Assembly: GCF_947500325.1 (NCBI RefSeq)
Contig: NZ_CANMRQ010000023.1
Coordinates: 1 to 54,687, forward strand
Source: an uncultured Lacinutrix sp.
GTDB taxonomy: Bacteria; Bacteroidota; Bacteroidia; Flavobacteriales; Flavobacteriaceae
Direction: 5' to 3'
Length of the DNA stretch: 54,687 bases
Shown one piece after another: positions 10,071 through 16,392 of the stretch. Position numbers and translations under genes: made by a program. Under the pieces are notes generated by a model. The model saw only the letters and a list, made by a program, of their open reading frames with translations. It was not told the DNA's origin and searched no databases. Numbering within the stretch: the first letter of the stretch is position 1; every line of letters starts with the position of its first letter.

Positions 10071-10803
10071 AGCAATTTTAGTAGATGATGAAGCCTATAT
10101 TAGAGATAATGTTAGAGCTAAATTAGAAAAACACTTTAATGAAGATATTGAAATAGTTGGAGAGGCAGAAAGTGTTGAGTCAGCAATAAATATTATTGAA
10201 GAAAAAAAACCTAATTTACTGTTTTTAGATATTCAGTTAACAGATGGAACTAGTTTCGATATTTTAAATAAAATAGAAGATAAAAACTTTGATGTTATAT
10301 TTATTACAGGGTTTGATGATCATGCAATAAAAGCAATAAAAGTTGGTGCTTTAGATTATATTTTAAAACCAATAGATGAAGAAGAATTTAAAGAAGCCGT
10401 AACAAAAGCTATTGAAAATTCTATGGAAGATAATAATATAGAAAAATTAGTAGAAATATCTAGCGAGTATTTTCAAGGTGTAAAAAAGAAACGAATTATA
10501 TTAAAAACATTAGATAATGTATACGCTGTATATGAAGATGATATATTATACTGTAGGTCTGAGGGTAATTATACTACTTTTTACACGTTGCATTTAGAAC
10601 GTATACTAGTCTCTAAATCTATCAAAAAAGTTATTGAATTATTATCTGAAGATGCTTTTATTAGATGCCATCAATCTTACATAGTAAATAAAAAACATGT
10701 TATACGCTATAATAAACAAGGTGTACTAATTATTAATCCAGAAATAAAAGTCCCAGTATCTAGTAGACGTAAAGATTATGTTATTGAAAAGATTTTTAAA
10801 TAG
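10063..10803 (+). CDS. LytTR-family response regulator
   Basis: 246 residues. Receiver domain (1-125) with acidic DDE near the N terminus, phospho-acceptor Asp56 in LLFLDIQLTDG and the conserved Lys in DYILKPIDEEEF. A LytTR DNA-binding domain (about 140-246) shows KKRIILKTLDNVYAVYEDDILYC, SEGNYTTFYT and FIRCHQSYIVNKKHV. It is the output partner of the overlapping kinase gene. LytTR proteins bind direct repeats upstream of targets; none was convincingly identified. A decayed copy of part of this gene lies at 11668-11740. Confidence 0.94.
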   Translation: MIKAILVDDEAYIRDNVRAKLEKHFNEDIEIVGEAESVESAINIIEEKKPNLLFLDIQLTDGTSFDILNKIEDKNFDVIFITGFDDHAIKAIKVGALDYILKPIDEEEFKEAVTKAIENSMEDNNIEKLVEISSEYFQGVKKKRIILKTLDNVYAVYEDDILYCRSEGNYTTFYTLHLERILVSKSIKKVIELLSEDAFIRCHQSYIVNKKHVIRYNKQGVLIINPEIKVPVSSRRKDYVIEKIFK

Positions 10804-10885
10804 CATATTTGAACTCGTTAATAGCAAATATAGAATAGATATGTACGAATATGAAACAGGTATATAAATTATAAGCTATAAACTA

Positions 10886-10893
10886 TAAATTTG
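10886..10893 (+). promoter_or_regulatory. Possible -7 box (TAAATTTG) upstream of the first paralogous lipoprotein
   Basis: It matches TAnnTTTG. A TTG that could be read as an early start (10891) lies inside this box, which argues that translation begins at a later ATG (10909 or 10945). Confidence 0.35.
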
Positions 10894-10944
10894 AATAAAA
10901 AAATAGATATGAAAACAAAAGTAAATGTGGAAAAAAAATCAAAT

Positions 10945-11670
10945 ATGAAAACAATTTTTAAAGTATTGGTATTATTACTATTAGTTTCTTTTCAATCATG
11001 TAGTAAAGAAGAAGTTGAAGAGACTAACTTAGTTGAAGAAAAAGAATCTATAGAAGGAAAGAAAGCTTTTGCAGCTTCAAACAATCAAGCAGAAGAAGGT
11101 ACTCTTGAAAACAAAATGCAATGGGTAGCTTACTTAACAGCTAGGGCATTATTACAAGATAATCCTATTACAGGTAATTTAGCCGAGCAAGATTTTGTAA
11201 ATGTCTTAACAGGAGGTTATACTTCTAATGTAGTAAGGCTTGGCGATTTGCTTAATAGTAGTGATGGAGCTTTTAGAAATGCATTTGCAAAAGAATTTGG
11301 TTATTATAGCAATGTAGATGCTTGTGACACCGATGGAGGTAAACCTAAAGGAGCAGCAATACCTGATGATGAAGGTGATGGTAGATCAAGTTTTTCAGGA
11401 CAAGATAATGAGACGGCTTCTAGAGTAGGTCCATCTTTTCCTTCTAGTGCTGCAGAGATCTATATAAACCAACTTATAAATGATTATAATTTCGAAATAT
11501 ACTTGCCAAATGGATATAATGAAGTTGATAACGTAGTAATATCAACAGCTGTAACTATTGCTCTAATAAACGATGAAGCATACCGTCATACTCCTGGTGC
11601 TTGTAATGTTACTTACATAAACATGACAGCTCAAACACAAGGCAATATAATTATGCTGAGAGAATATTAA
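10945..11670 (+). CDS. Unknown lipoprotein, paralogue 1 of a tandem pair
   Basis: I do not recognise this family. The frame extends upstream, but ATG 10945 gives a clean lipoprotein signal (MKTIFKVLVLLLLVSFQSC, lipobox FQSC, Cys19) matching the start of the second copy; ATG 10909 would add 12 charged residues. The acidic stretch after the Cys (SKEEVEETNLVEE) resembles a surface-export-like signal. The rest is shared with the downstream paralogue: KAFAASNNQAEEGTLENKMQW, VRLGDLLNSSDGAFRNAFA, NVDACDTDGGKP, YINQLINDYNFEIYLPNGY and a C-terminal NMTAQTQGNIIMLREY, plus two conserved Cys outside the lipobox. No membrane segments beyond the signal. Co-location with the LytTR pair suggests regulation by it, which is inference. 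Confidence 0.7.
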   Translation: MKTIFKVLVLLLLVSFQSCSKEEVEETNLVEEKESIEGKKAFAASNNQAEEGTLENKMQWVAYLTARALLQDNPITGNLAEQDFVNVLTGGYTSNVVRLGDLLNSSDGAFRNAFAKEFGYYSNVDACDTDGGKPKGAAIPDDEGDGRSSFSGQDNETASRVGPSFPSSAAEIYINQLINDYNFEIYLPNGYNEVDNVVISTAVTIALINDEAYRHTPGACNVTYINMTAQTQGNIIMLREY

Positions 11671-11740
11671 AAAAGAAACGAATTATATTAAAAACATCAG
11701 ACAATGTCTATACAGTATATGAAGAAGATATAGTATGGTT
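11668..11740 (+). pseudogene. Relic of a duplicated LytTR response-regulator gene
   Basis: Bases 11668-11697 are identical to 10481-10510 inside the LytTR gene, and the match continues to about 11735 with roughly eight substitutions. Translated in the same frame it reads KKRIILKTSDNVYTVYEEDI against KKRIILKTLDNVYAVYEDDI in the intact gene, then stops. The homology begins exactly at the stop codon of the upstream lipoprotein. It is best explained as the remnant of a tandem duplication of a regulator-lipoprotein unit in which most of the second regulator copy was deleted. Confidence 0.85.
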
Positions 11741-11762
11741 ATTGATTTGAAAAAAAGTAAAT

Positions 11763-12506
11763 ATGAAAACATTTTTTAAAATATTAGTATTAGTACTATT
11801 AGTTTCTTTTCAATCATGTAGTAAAGGAGAAATTGAAGAGGTTAATCTAGTTGAAGAAAAAAAATCTATTGAGGCTAGTAAAGCTTTTGCAGCTTCAAAC
11901 AATCAAGCAGAAGAAGGTACTCTTGAAAACAAAATGCAATGGGGTGCTTATCTAGTAACACGAGCACTATTTAATAAAGCCGCTGAAGATGATTTTTTAA
12001 ATTTATTAACTAGTAGTTACAATAATAATAATAATAATAATACAGTAAGGCTTGACGATTTGCTTAATAGTAGTAATGGTGCTTTTAGAAATGCTTTTGC
12101 AGAAGCATTTGATTATTATACTAATGTAGATGCTTGTGACACAGATGGAGGTAAACCTAGAGGAGCAGCAGTGCCTGATAATGAGGGTAATAGTAGACCA
12201 GGTTTCCAAGCGCAAAATAATGAGACGACTTCAAGAGTAGGCCAGTCTTTTCCTCCTCCTGCTTCAGATTTATATATAAACCAACTTATAAATAATTATA
12301 ATTTTGAAATATTCTTGCCAAATGGATATGTAGAACTAAAAGAACTAGAAGAACTAGAAGATTTTTACAAAATAATATCAACAGCAGTAACTAATAATCT
12401 TATAACTAATGAAGCGTATAGTCATAGTGAGTATAATTGTCATATTGTTTATACAAACATGACAACTCAAACACAAGGCAATATAGTTATGATGAGAGAA
12501 TATTAA
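11763..12506 (+). CDS. Unknown lipoprotein, paralogue 2 of a tandem pair
   Basis: 247 residues, collinear with the preceding lipoprotein and unknown in function. Signal MKTFFKILVLVLLVSFQSC with lipobox Cys19 and an acidic SKGEIEEVNLVEE tail. Shared blocks include AFAASNNQAEEGTLENKMQW, DACDTDGGKPRGAA, ETTSRVGQSFP and NMTTQTQGNIVMMREY. It differs from copy 1 by a run of seven Asn encoded by (AAT)7 at 12021-12041 and by an inserted ELKELEELED segment near residue 190. The gene is preceded by the LytTR relic and followed by a terminator, so the lipoproteins and regulator may form one transcription unit. Confidence 0.7.
   Translation: MKTFFKILVLVLLVSFQSCSKGEIEEVNLVEEKKSIEASKAFAASNNQAEEGTLENKMQWGAYLVTRALFNKAAEDDFLNLLTSSYNNNNNNNTVRLDDLLNSSNGAFRNAFAEAFDYYTNVDACDTDGGKPRGAAVPDNEGNSRPGFQAQNNETTSRVGQSFPPPASDLYINQLINNYNFEIFLPNGYVELKELEELEDFYKIISTAVTNNLITNEAYSHSEYNCHIVYTNMTTQTQGNIVMMREY
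12021..12041 (+). repeat. (AAT)7 trinucleotide repeat
   Basis: Seven perfect AAT units in frame within the second paralogous lipoprotein, giving seven Asn. The first copy has no such run at the aligned place. Length changes would stay in frame. Confidence 0.9.
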
Positions 12507-12528
12507 AAAACACACACATAGAAAATAC

Positions 12529-12562
12529 AAACCTCTTGATTTACTTCAAGAGGTTTTTTGTT
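12529..12562 (+). terminator. Rho-independent terminator after the lipoprotein pair
   Basis: Stem AAACCTCTTGA (12529-12539) pairs with TCAAGAGGTTT (12546-12556), followed by a T-rich run (TTTTGTTTG). Confidence 0.85.
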
Positions 12563-12719
12563 TGTACTATTAAACTATAATCCAAATATTACTGTTAATT
12601 TAAGTAATACATTATTCGTACTACATAGATTATTAACATTTTAGTACTTTTAAATTTTGATTTATATTATATACAAATGATATTGTCGGAGTATTAATAT
12701 TTTGCCAAGTAATAATTAT

Positions 12720-14390
12720 ATGTTGCATAACTTATACAAATTTTCTAAAACGTTTATAGTAACAGTATTGTTAATGCTTTTTACTGCTTTTACAATACAA
12801 TCTCAAAGCGAATCTGCTGAAGTAATAATTACTGCTATTAAAAATTCTAATTTAGAAGCGTCAAAAACGCATGAATTAGACCTTTTAAATTTAAATCTTA
12901 CTAAGGAAAATATAGCTAACTATTATCTTGATATTGGATATAGCTTTTATAAAAAAGAAAGTTATACTAGAAGCTGCTATTATGTAGATAAAGCGATTCA
13001 TTTTGCAAATATGATTGATGATAATAAACTGCTTTCTTCTGCTTATATAAGGTTGGGAAATGTTTTTCTACTAGATTGGAAAAACCAGCAAGCTATAGAT
13101 GCCTATTATAAATCTATTAATTATTCAAAAAAAATAAAAGATTATAATAATGAAAAAATTGCGCTTACAAATCTAGCTTTAATATTTAGAAGAATGAAGG
13201 AGTATGACAAAGCATTAAAAATATGTAACTCTGCTTCAAAATTTATTAATGAAGATAAAAATCAAATTAACCTTATTACTATAAAAAGTGAAATATATCT
13301 TGATTTAAAACAATTGGATTCTTCCTTATATTCAATAGAAAAGGGTATAGAAATGAGTAAGGCTCTAAATTATAATGCTGGACTTATTGATCTATATATT
13401 AAAAAAGGAATTGTTCATTGTTTTAAAAAAGAATTTAAAAAAGCTGAAAATTATTTAAATATTGCCGAAGAAATAATTAACGATAATAATATTGATAATA
13501 AAAAGTTTTTAATAAATCTTAAATATGCTCAAGCACATTGCCTTTACGAAAAACAAGAATATAATAAAGCTATTTTACAATTAAACGAAGTTGTTAGCCT
13601 TTTTGGAGATTCAATTAATCCTAGAAAAGGGCATGTTCTAGATGCTCACTTATTGCTTTCAAAAAGCTATAAAAAAATAGAGGCGTTCGATGACTATAAA
13701 AAATGGTATGCTAGATACATTCAATTAAATGAAAAATTTCAATTAAATCAAGCACAAACAGTAAGTAAAATATATAAAGAAGATAATGAGTATTTAGACT
13801 CAGAGGTTGAGGCACTTAAAAGTGACAAGCTAAAACGAAAGAAAGCTAATACTTATGTTTTAATAGTTTTTTCTATAGGGATATTTGTCTTGATTGCGTT
13901 TGTTTTAAATTATAAAAGGAAACAAAAATCCAATAAAGTTTTGTTTAATGACTTGTTAAAAAAAGTAGATGCTTTAGAAGCTGCAGACAATAAGAATAAT
14001 ACCTCTACAAAAGAAGTTATTATAGACGACACTAAAGTAGCTACTGTTATTAAAGGCCTTGATAAATTAGAAGAGCAAGAATATTACTTAAATTATAATT
14101 GTAATTTAAGGTCAGTAGCTAAAAAAGTAAAAACAAATGCAACTTACTTATCAAAAATTATTAATACTCATAAAAATAAAAATTTTAACGATTATATTAA
14201 TGACTTAAGAATTGAGTATACAATTAAGCGTTTAAAGAATAATAAACAATTTAGATCATTTTCTATAAAATCTATAGCTACAGAAGTAGGTTACAAAAGC
14301 GATTATTCATTTGCAAAACATTTTAAAGCTAAAACAGGCTTTAATCCATCATATTATATTAAAGAAATAGAAAAGTTAAACGAGATTTAA
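12720..14390 (+). CDS. Membrane-spanning TPR/AraC-type transcription regulator
   Basis: 556 residues from ATG 12720; an in-frame TTG at 12702 is less likely. An N-terminal signal or anchor (FSKTFIVTVLLMLFTAFTIQSQ) leads to TPR repeats (about 45-330, such as AIDAYYKSINYSKK and AENYLNIAEEI). One membrane helix follows (TYVLIVFSIGIFVLIAFVL, about 380-400), then a C-terminal AraC-type double helix-turn-helix (about 460-556: LRSVAKKVKTNATYLSKIIN and IKSIATEVGYKSDYSFAKHFKAKTGFNPSYY). The design puts a TPR sensor in the periplasm and the DNA-binding domain in the cytoplasm, a one-component regulator common in Bacteroidota. It lies just upstream of two small peptide genes and a LanC gene, so it may control them; no binding site was identified. 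Confidence 0.88.
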   Translation: MLHNLYKFSKTFIVTVLLMLFTAFTIQSQSESAEVIITAIKNSNLEASKTHELDLLNLNLTKENIANYYLDIGYSFYKKESYTRSCYYVDKAIHFANMIDDNKLLSSAYIRLGNVFLLDWKNQQAIDAYYKSINYSKKIKDYNNEKIALTNLALIFRRMKEYDKALKICNSASKFINEDKNQINLITIKSEIYLDLKQLDSSLYSIEKGIEMSKALNYNAGLIDLYIKKGIVHCFKKEFKKAENYLNIAEEIINDNNIDNKKFLINLKYAQAHCLYEKQEYNKAILQLNEVVSLFGDSINPRKGHVLDAHLLLSKSYKKIEAFDDYKKWYARYIQLNEKFQLNQAQTVSKIYKEDNEYLDSEVEALKSDKLKRKKANTYVLIVFSIGIFVLIAFVLNYKRKQKSNKVLFNDLLKKVDALEAADNKNNTSTKEVIIDDTKVATVIKGLDKLEEQEYYLNYNCNLRSVAKKVKTNATYLSKIINTHKNKNFNDYINDLRIEYTIKRLKNNKQFRSFSIKSIATEVGYKSDYSFAKHFKAKTGFNPSYYIKEIEKLNEI

Positions 14391-14535
14391 TTAGATTAAA
14401 TATGAACCCTATTTTGTTTAATTTAGGGTTTACAAACTATGATATCATTGACATTAATGTTATTATTATTCCAAGGTTATATAATATAGATTACTAGTAT
14501 TATGTAAAATATTAATCATTTAAAATAATAACACC

Positions 14536-14703
14536 ATGAAAAAACAAGTAGAAAAAAAGATAGCTTTGAAAAAACTAGTCATAGCTAAGATTAACTCTAA
14601 CATAATGTGCAATATTAAAGGAGGTGATTGTTTGCCAACAGAGCCAGGTTGGTATGAGCATTTGGAATCTGACGCTCATTGTGATGGAAGAGAAACTCCT
14701 TAA
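14536..14703 (+). CDS. Candidate RiPP (lanthipeptide-like) precursor 1, double-glycine leader
   Basis: A 55-residue ORF starting ATG 14536 and ending TAA 14701-14703. The leader is basic and amphipathic (MKKQVEKKIALKKLVIAKIN, then SNIMCNIKGG), resembling the KLxLxKxxIxxL...GG leaders of Bacteroidota class I lanthipeptides. The core after Gly29-Gly30 is DCLPTEPGWYEHLESDAHC followed by DGRETP, with Cys32, Cys49, Thr35, Ser45 and Thr54 available for thioether rings. It is followed at once by a strong terminator, and the LanC gene lies 460 bases further on. The leader pattern is shared with the second peptide (both have a basic IxKxxSNxI segment). That it is dehydrated and cyclised is inference; no dehydratase gene is in the window. 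Confidence 0.68.
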   Translation: MKKQVEKKIALKKLVIAKINSNIMCNIKGGDCLPTEPGWYEHLESDAHCDGRETP

Positions 14704-14727
14704 TATTTAATTTTTTAAATAGTAAAT

Positions 14728-14756
14728 AAAAGCGTTGTATCTACAACGCTTTTTTT
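14728..14756 (+). terminator. Terminator after peptide precursor 1
   Basis: A 12-bp stem (AAAAGCGTTGTA at 14728-14739 with TACAACGCTTTT at 14742-14753) with a very tight loop and a T-run after it. It suggests peptide 1 is made from its own short transcript. Confidence 0.88.
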
Positions 14757-14911
14757 ATTACCCTATTTTATTCAATTTAAAGTACTCTGTCTTTTCATTT
14801 CGCTTATGCTTCTTTAATTTTAAATCAGCAATATTGTTAGTAAATATCATACAAGGGTAAACCGAAAACCTTTTAATAGAGTAGGTAATCTAAATTTTAA
14901 TTATTAATACC

Positions 14912-15061
14912 ATGAAAAAAGCATTAAAAAACTTAAAGTTGAATAAAGAAGTCATTAGTAAGTTGGAATCAAATAAAATCACAGGTAAAGGAGCTACTCA
15001 TTGCTGCCCTACTGCCGATGCTTTTAATTCATGTCCTCCTCCAGGAAGACAATGTTTTTAA
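14912..15061 (+). CDS. Candidate RiPP (lanthipeptide-like) precursor 2, Cys-rich core
   Basis: A 49-residue ORF from ATG 14912 to TAA 15059-15061. The leader MKKALKNLKLNKEVISKLES then NKITGKGA has the LxLNKxxIxxL pattern typical of Bacteroidota class I lanthipeptide and related precursors, and aligns with the leader of the first peptide. It lacks a Gly-Gly; cleavage after GKGA is the probable equivalent. The core THCCPTADAFNSCPPPGRQCF holds Cys31, Cys32, Cys41 and Cys48 with Thr29, Thr34 and Ser40, so up to three thioether rings are possible. The gene lies 100 bases before LanC and has its own terminator. Product activity is unknown. Confidence 0.7.
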   Translation: MKKALKNLKLNKEVISKLESNKITGKGATHCCPTADAFNSCPPPGRQCF

Positions 15062-15091
15062 GATTAAAAAGTTAATAGTTTTATTAATAGT

Positions 15092-15124
15092 ACAAGCTGT
15101 CAATTAATTTGGCAGCTTGTTTTA
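15092..15124 (+). terminator. Terminator after peptide precursor 2
   Basis: Stem ACAAGCTG (15092-15099) with CAGCTTGT (15113-15120), extended by T-G and C-G pairs, then TTT. It separates the peptide transcript from LanC, which starts 38 bases later. Confidence 0.75.
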
Positions 15125-15161
15125 GTTAATCCTCACAAATAATAATTATATATTCTGCTGT

Positions 15162-16379
15162 ATGAATCAAAGCACGTATTTATCTAATAAACTTGAAGAA
15201 ATAAATGAAATTCTTAGTCAAAATTATAAAGAAGTTGAAGATATAGGTGTTTTAACAGGATCTACTGGTATTGCTTTATTTCATTTTTATTATTCAAAAC
15301 TTAAAAGGCAAGAGATAAATACAGATATAGGCATGGAAATTATCTCAGAATCAATTTCAAAAATCAATGAAGGTTATAATATACCTACGTTTTGTAAAGG
15401 AATTGCTGGGGCTGCTTGGACAATAGAACTGTCTAAAGAGGAAGGATTTATTGATATCGATTCTGATGCTTTATTAAGTAGTCTGGATGGCTACTTAGAG
15501 AATTCTTTAAGTATTGAAGCGCAATATAATTTTTACGATTTTCTTCATGGTGTGATAGGAATAGGGTATTATTTTTTAAAACGTTATTTAAATACCGAAT
15601 CTGTAAAACTTAAGGCTAACTATAAAAAACTCTTATTAAAAATTATTAAGCAATTACGCGAAGCCGCTCAAATAGATGGAGGTACTGCTAAATGGGAATC
15701 TAATCTCATTTTTGAAGAAAAATTAAGAGGCTATAACCTTAGTTTATCCCATGGAATATCTAGTATTATTAATTTCCTAACTCGTCTTTCAGAACACAGT
15801 GATTTTAAAGTAATCACTCTTCCATTATTACAAAAGGCAATTAATTATGTTTTACAAAACGAGAATAATTCAGTGACAATATTTTCTTGTTTTCCAGACT
15901 GGATAACTGTAAACAATGAAAAAAGTGAAAGCGCTAGACTAGCATGGTGTTATGGAGATTTAGGAGTTGCTATTTCTTTATGGAAAGCTGGTAAGGTACT
16001 TGTAAATACAGAATTATGTGATAAGGCACTTACTATTCTTAAGCATACTACTAAATGTGTAGATGCCAAAGAGGCTAGAATTATGGATGCTGGTCTTTGT
16101 CATGGTGCTTATGGTGTAATACATATATATAATTATATGTATAAAGAAACGCAAGAGATTATATTTAAAAAAGCAGCTCAGCATTGGTTAGAAATAGCTA
16201 TAAACATGGCTATTCCAGAACAAGGCTATGCCGGATATGGTAAATGGCATGGTGGACCTAATCCGGGATGGGATCCAGAGGTTAATCTTCTAGAAGGTAT
16301 ATCTGGTATTGGCTTGGCTATAATATCTTATATAGCTCCTTTTAATGCTAAATGGGATGAGTGCTTAATGATTGGATAA
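15162..16379 (+). CDS. LanC-family lanthionine synthetase (peptide cyclase)
   Basis: 405 residues, the usual size for a stand-alone LanC. Zinc ligands are Cys263 in WCYG and Cys313-His314 in CHGAYG, as in NisC (Cys284, Cys330-His331). Other NisC active-site residues have counterparts at matching spacing: Asp126 in FYDFLHG, His197 in SLSHG, Arg259 four residues before the zinc Cys, and Tyr264 after it. The GxxG-type repeats (GSTGIALFH, HGVIGIGYY, EGISGIGLA) fit the alpha/alpha toroid. The enzyme should add Cys thiols to dehydrated Ser/Thr in the two nearby peptides. No LanB, LanT or LanP is in the window, so dehydration must be supplied elsewhere or the enzyme does something else. Converges with the next gene, 13 bases apart. 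Confidence 0.92.
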   Translation: MNQSTYLSNKLEEINEILSQNYKEVEDIGVLTGSTGIALFHFYYSKLKRQEINTDIGMEIISESISKINEGYNIPTFCKGIAGAAWTIELSKEEGFIDIDSDALLSSLDGYLENSLSIEAQYNFYDFLHGVIGIGYYFLKRYLNTESVKLKANYKKLLLKIIKQLREAAQIDGGTAKWESNLIFEEKLRGYNLSLSHGISSIINFLTRLSEHSDFKVITLPLLQKAINYVLQNENNSVTIFSCFPDWITVNNEKSESARLAWCYGDLGVAISLWKAGKVLVNTELCDKALTILKHTTKCVDAKEARIMDAGLCHGAYGVIHIYNYMYKETQEIIFKKAAQHWLEIAINMAIPEQGYAGYGKWHGGPNPGWDPEVNLLEGISGIGLAIISYIAPFNAKWDECLMIG

Positions 16380-16392
16380 GGTAATAGCTTTT

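Noticed and set aside
12006-12215. Minus-strand ORF of 69 codons in the second lipoprotein
   Set aside because: Produced by the AAT repeat and Asn/Ser-rich codons on the other strand; no supporting signal.
14405-14430. Hairpin AACCCT/AGGGTT after the AraC gene as terminator
   Set aside because: The stem is only about seven bases and has no T-run after it; too weak to call.
14448-14485. TTGACA and TATAAT upstream of peptide 1 as a sigma-70-type promoter
   Set aside because: The spacing is 26 bases, too long, and Bacteroidota use a different consensus (TTTG/TAnnTTTG).
14536-16379. Class I bacteriocin locus with immunity and transport genes
   Set aside because: No gene for an immunity protein, C39 peptidase-transporter or dehydratase is adjacent; the MacB-type exporter at 41565 is 25 kb away and cannot be linked from sequence alone.
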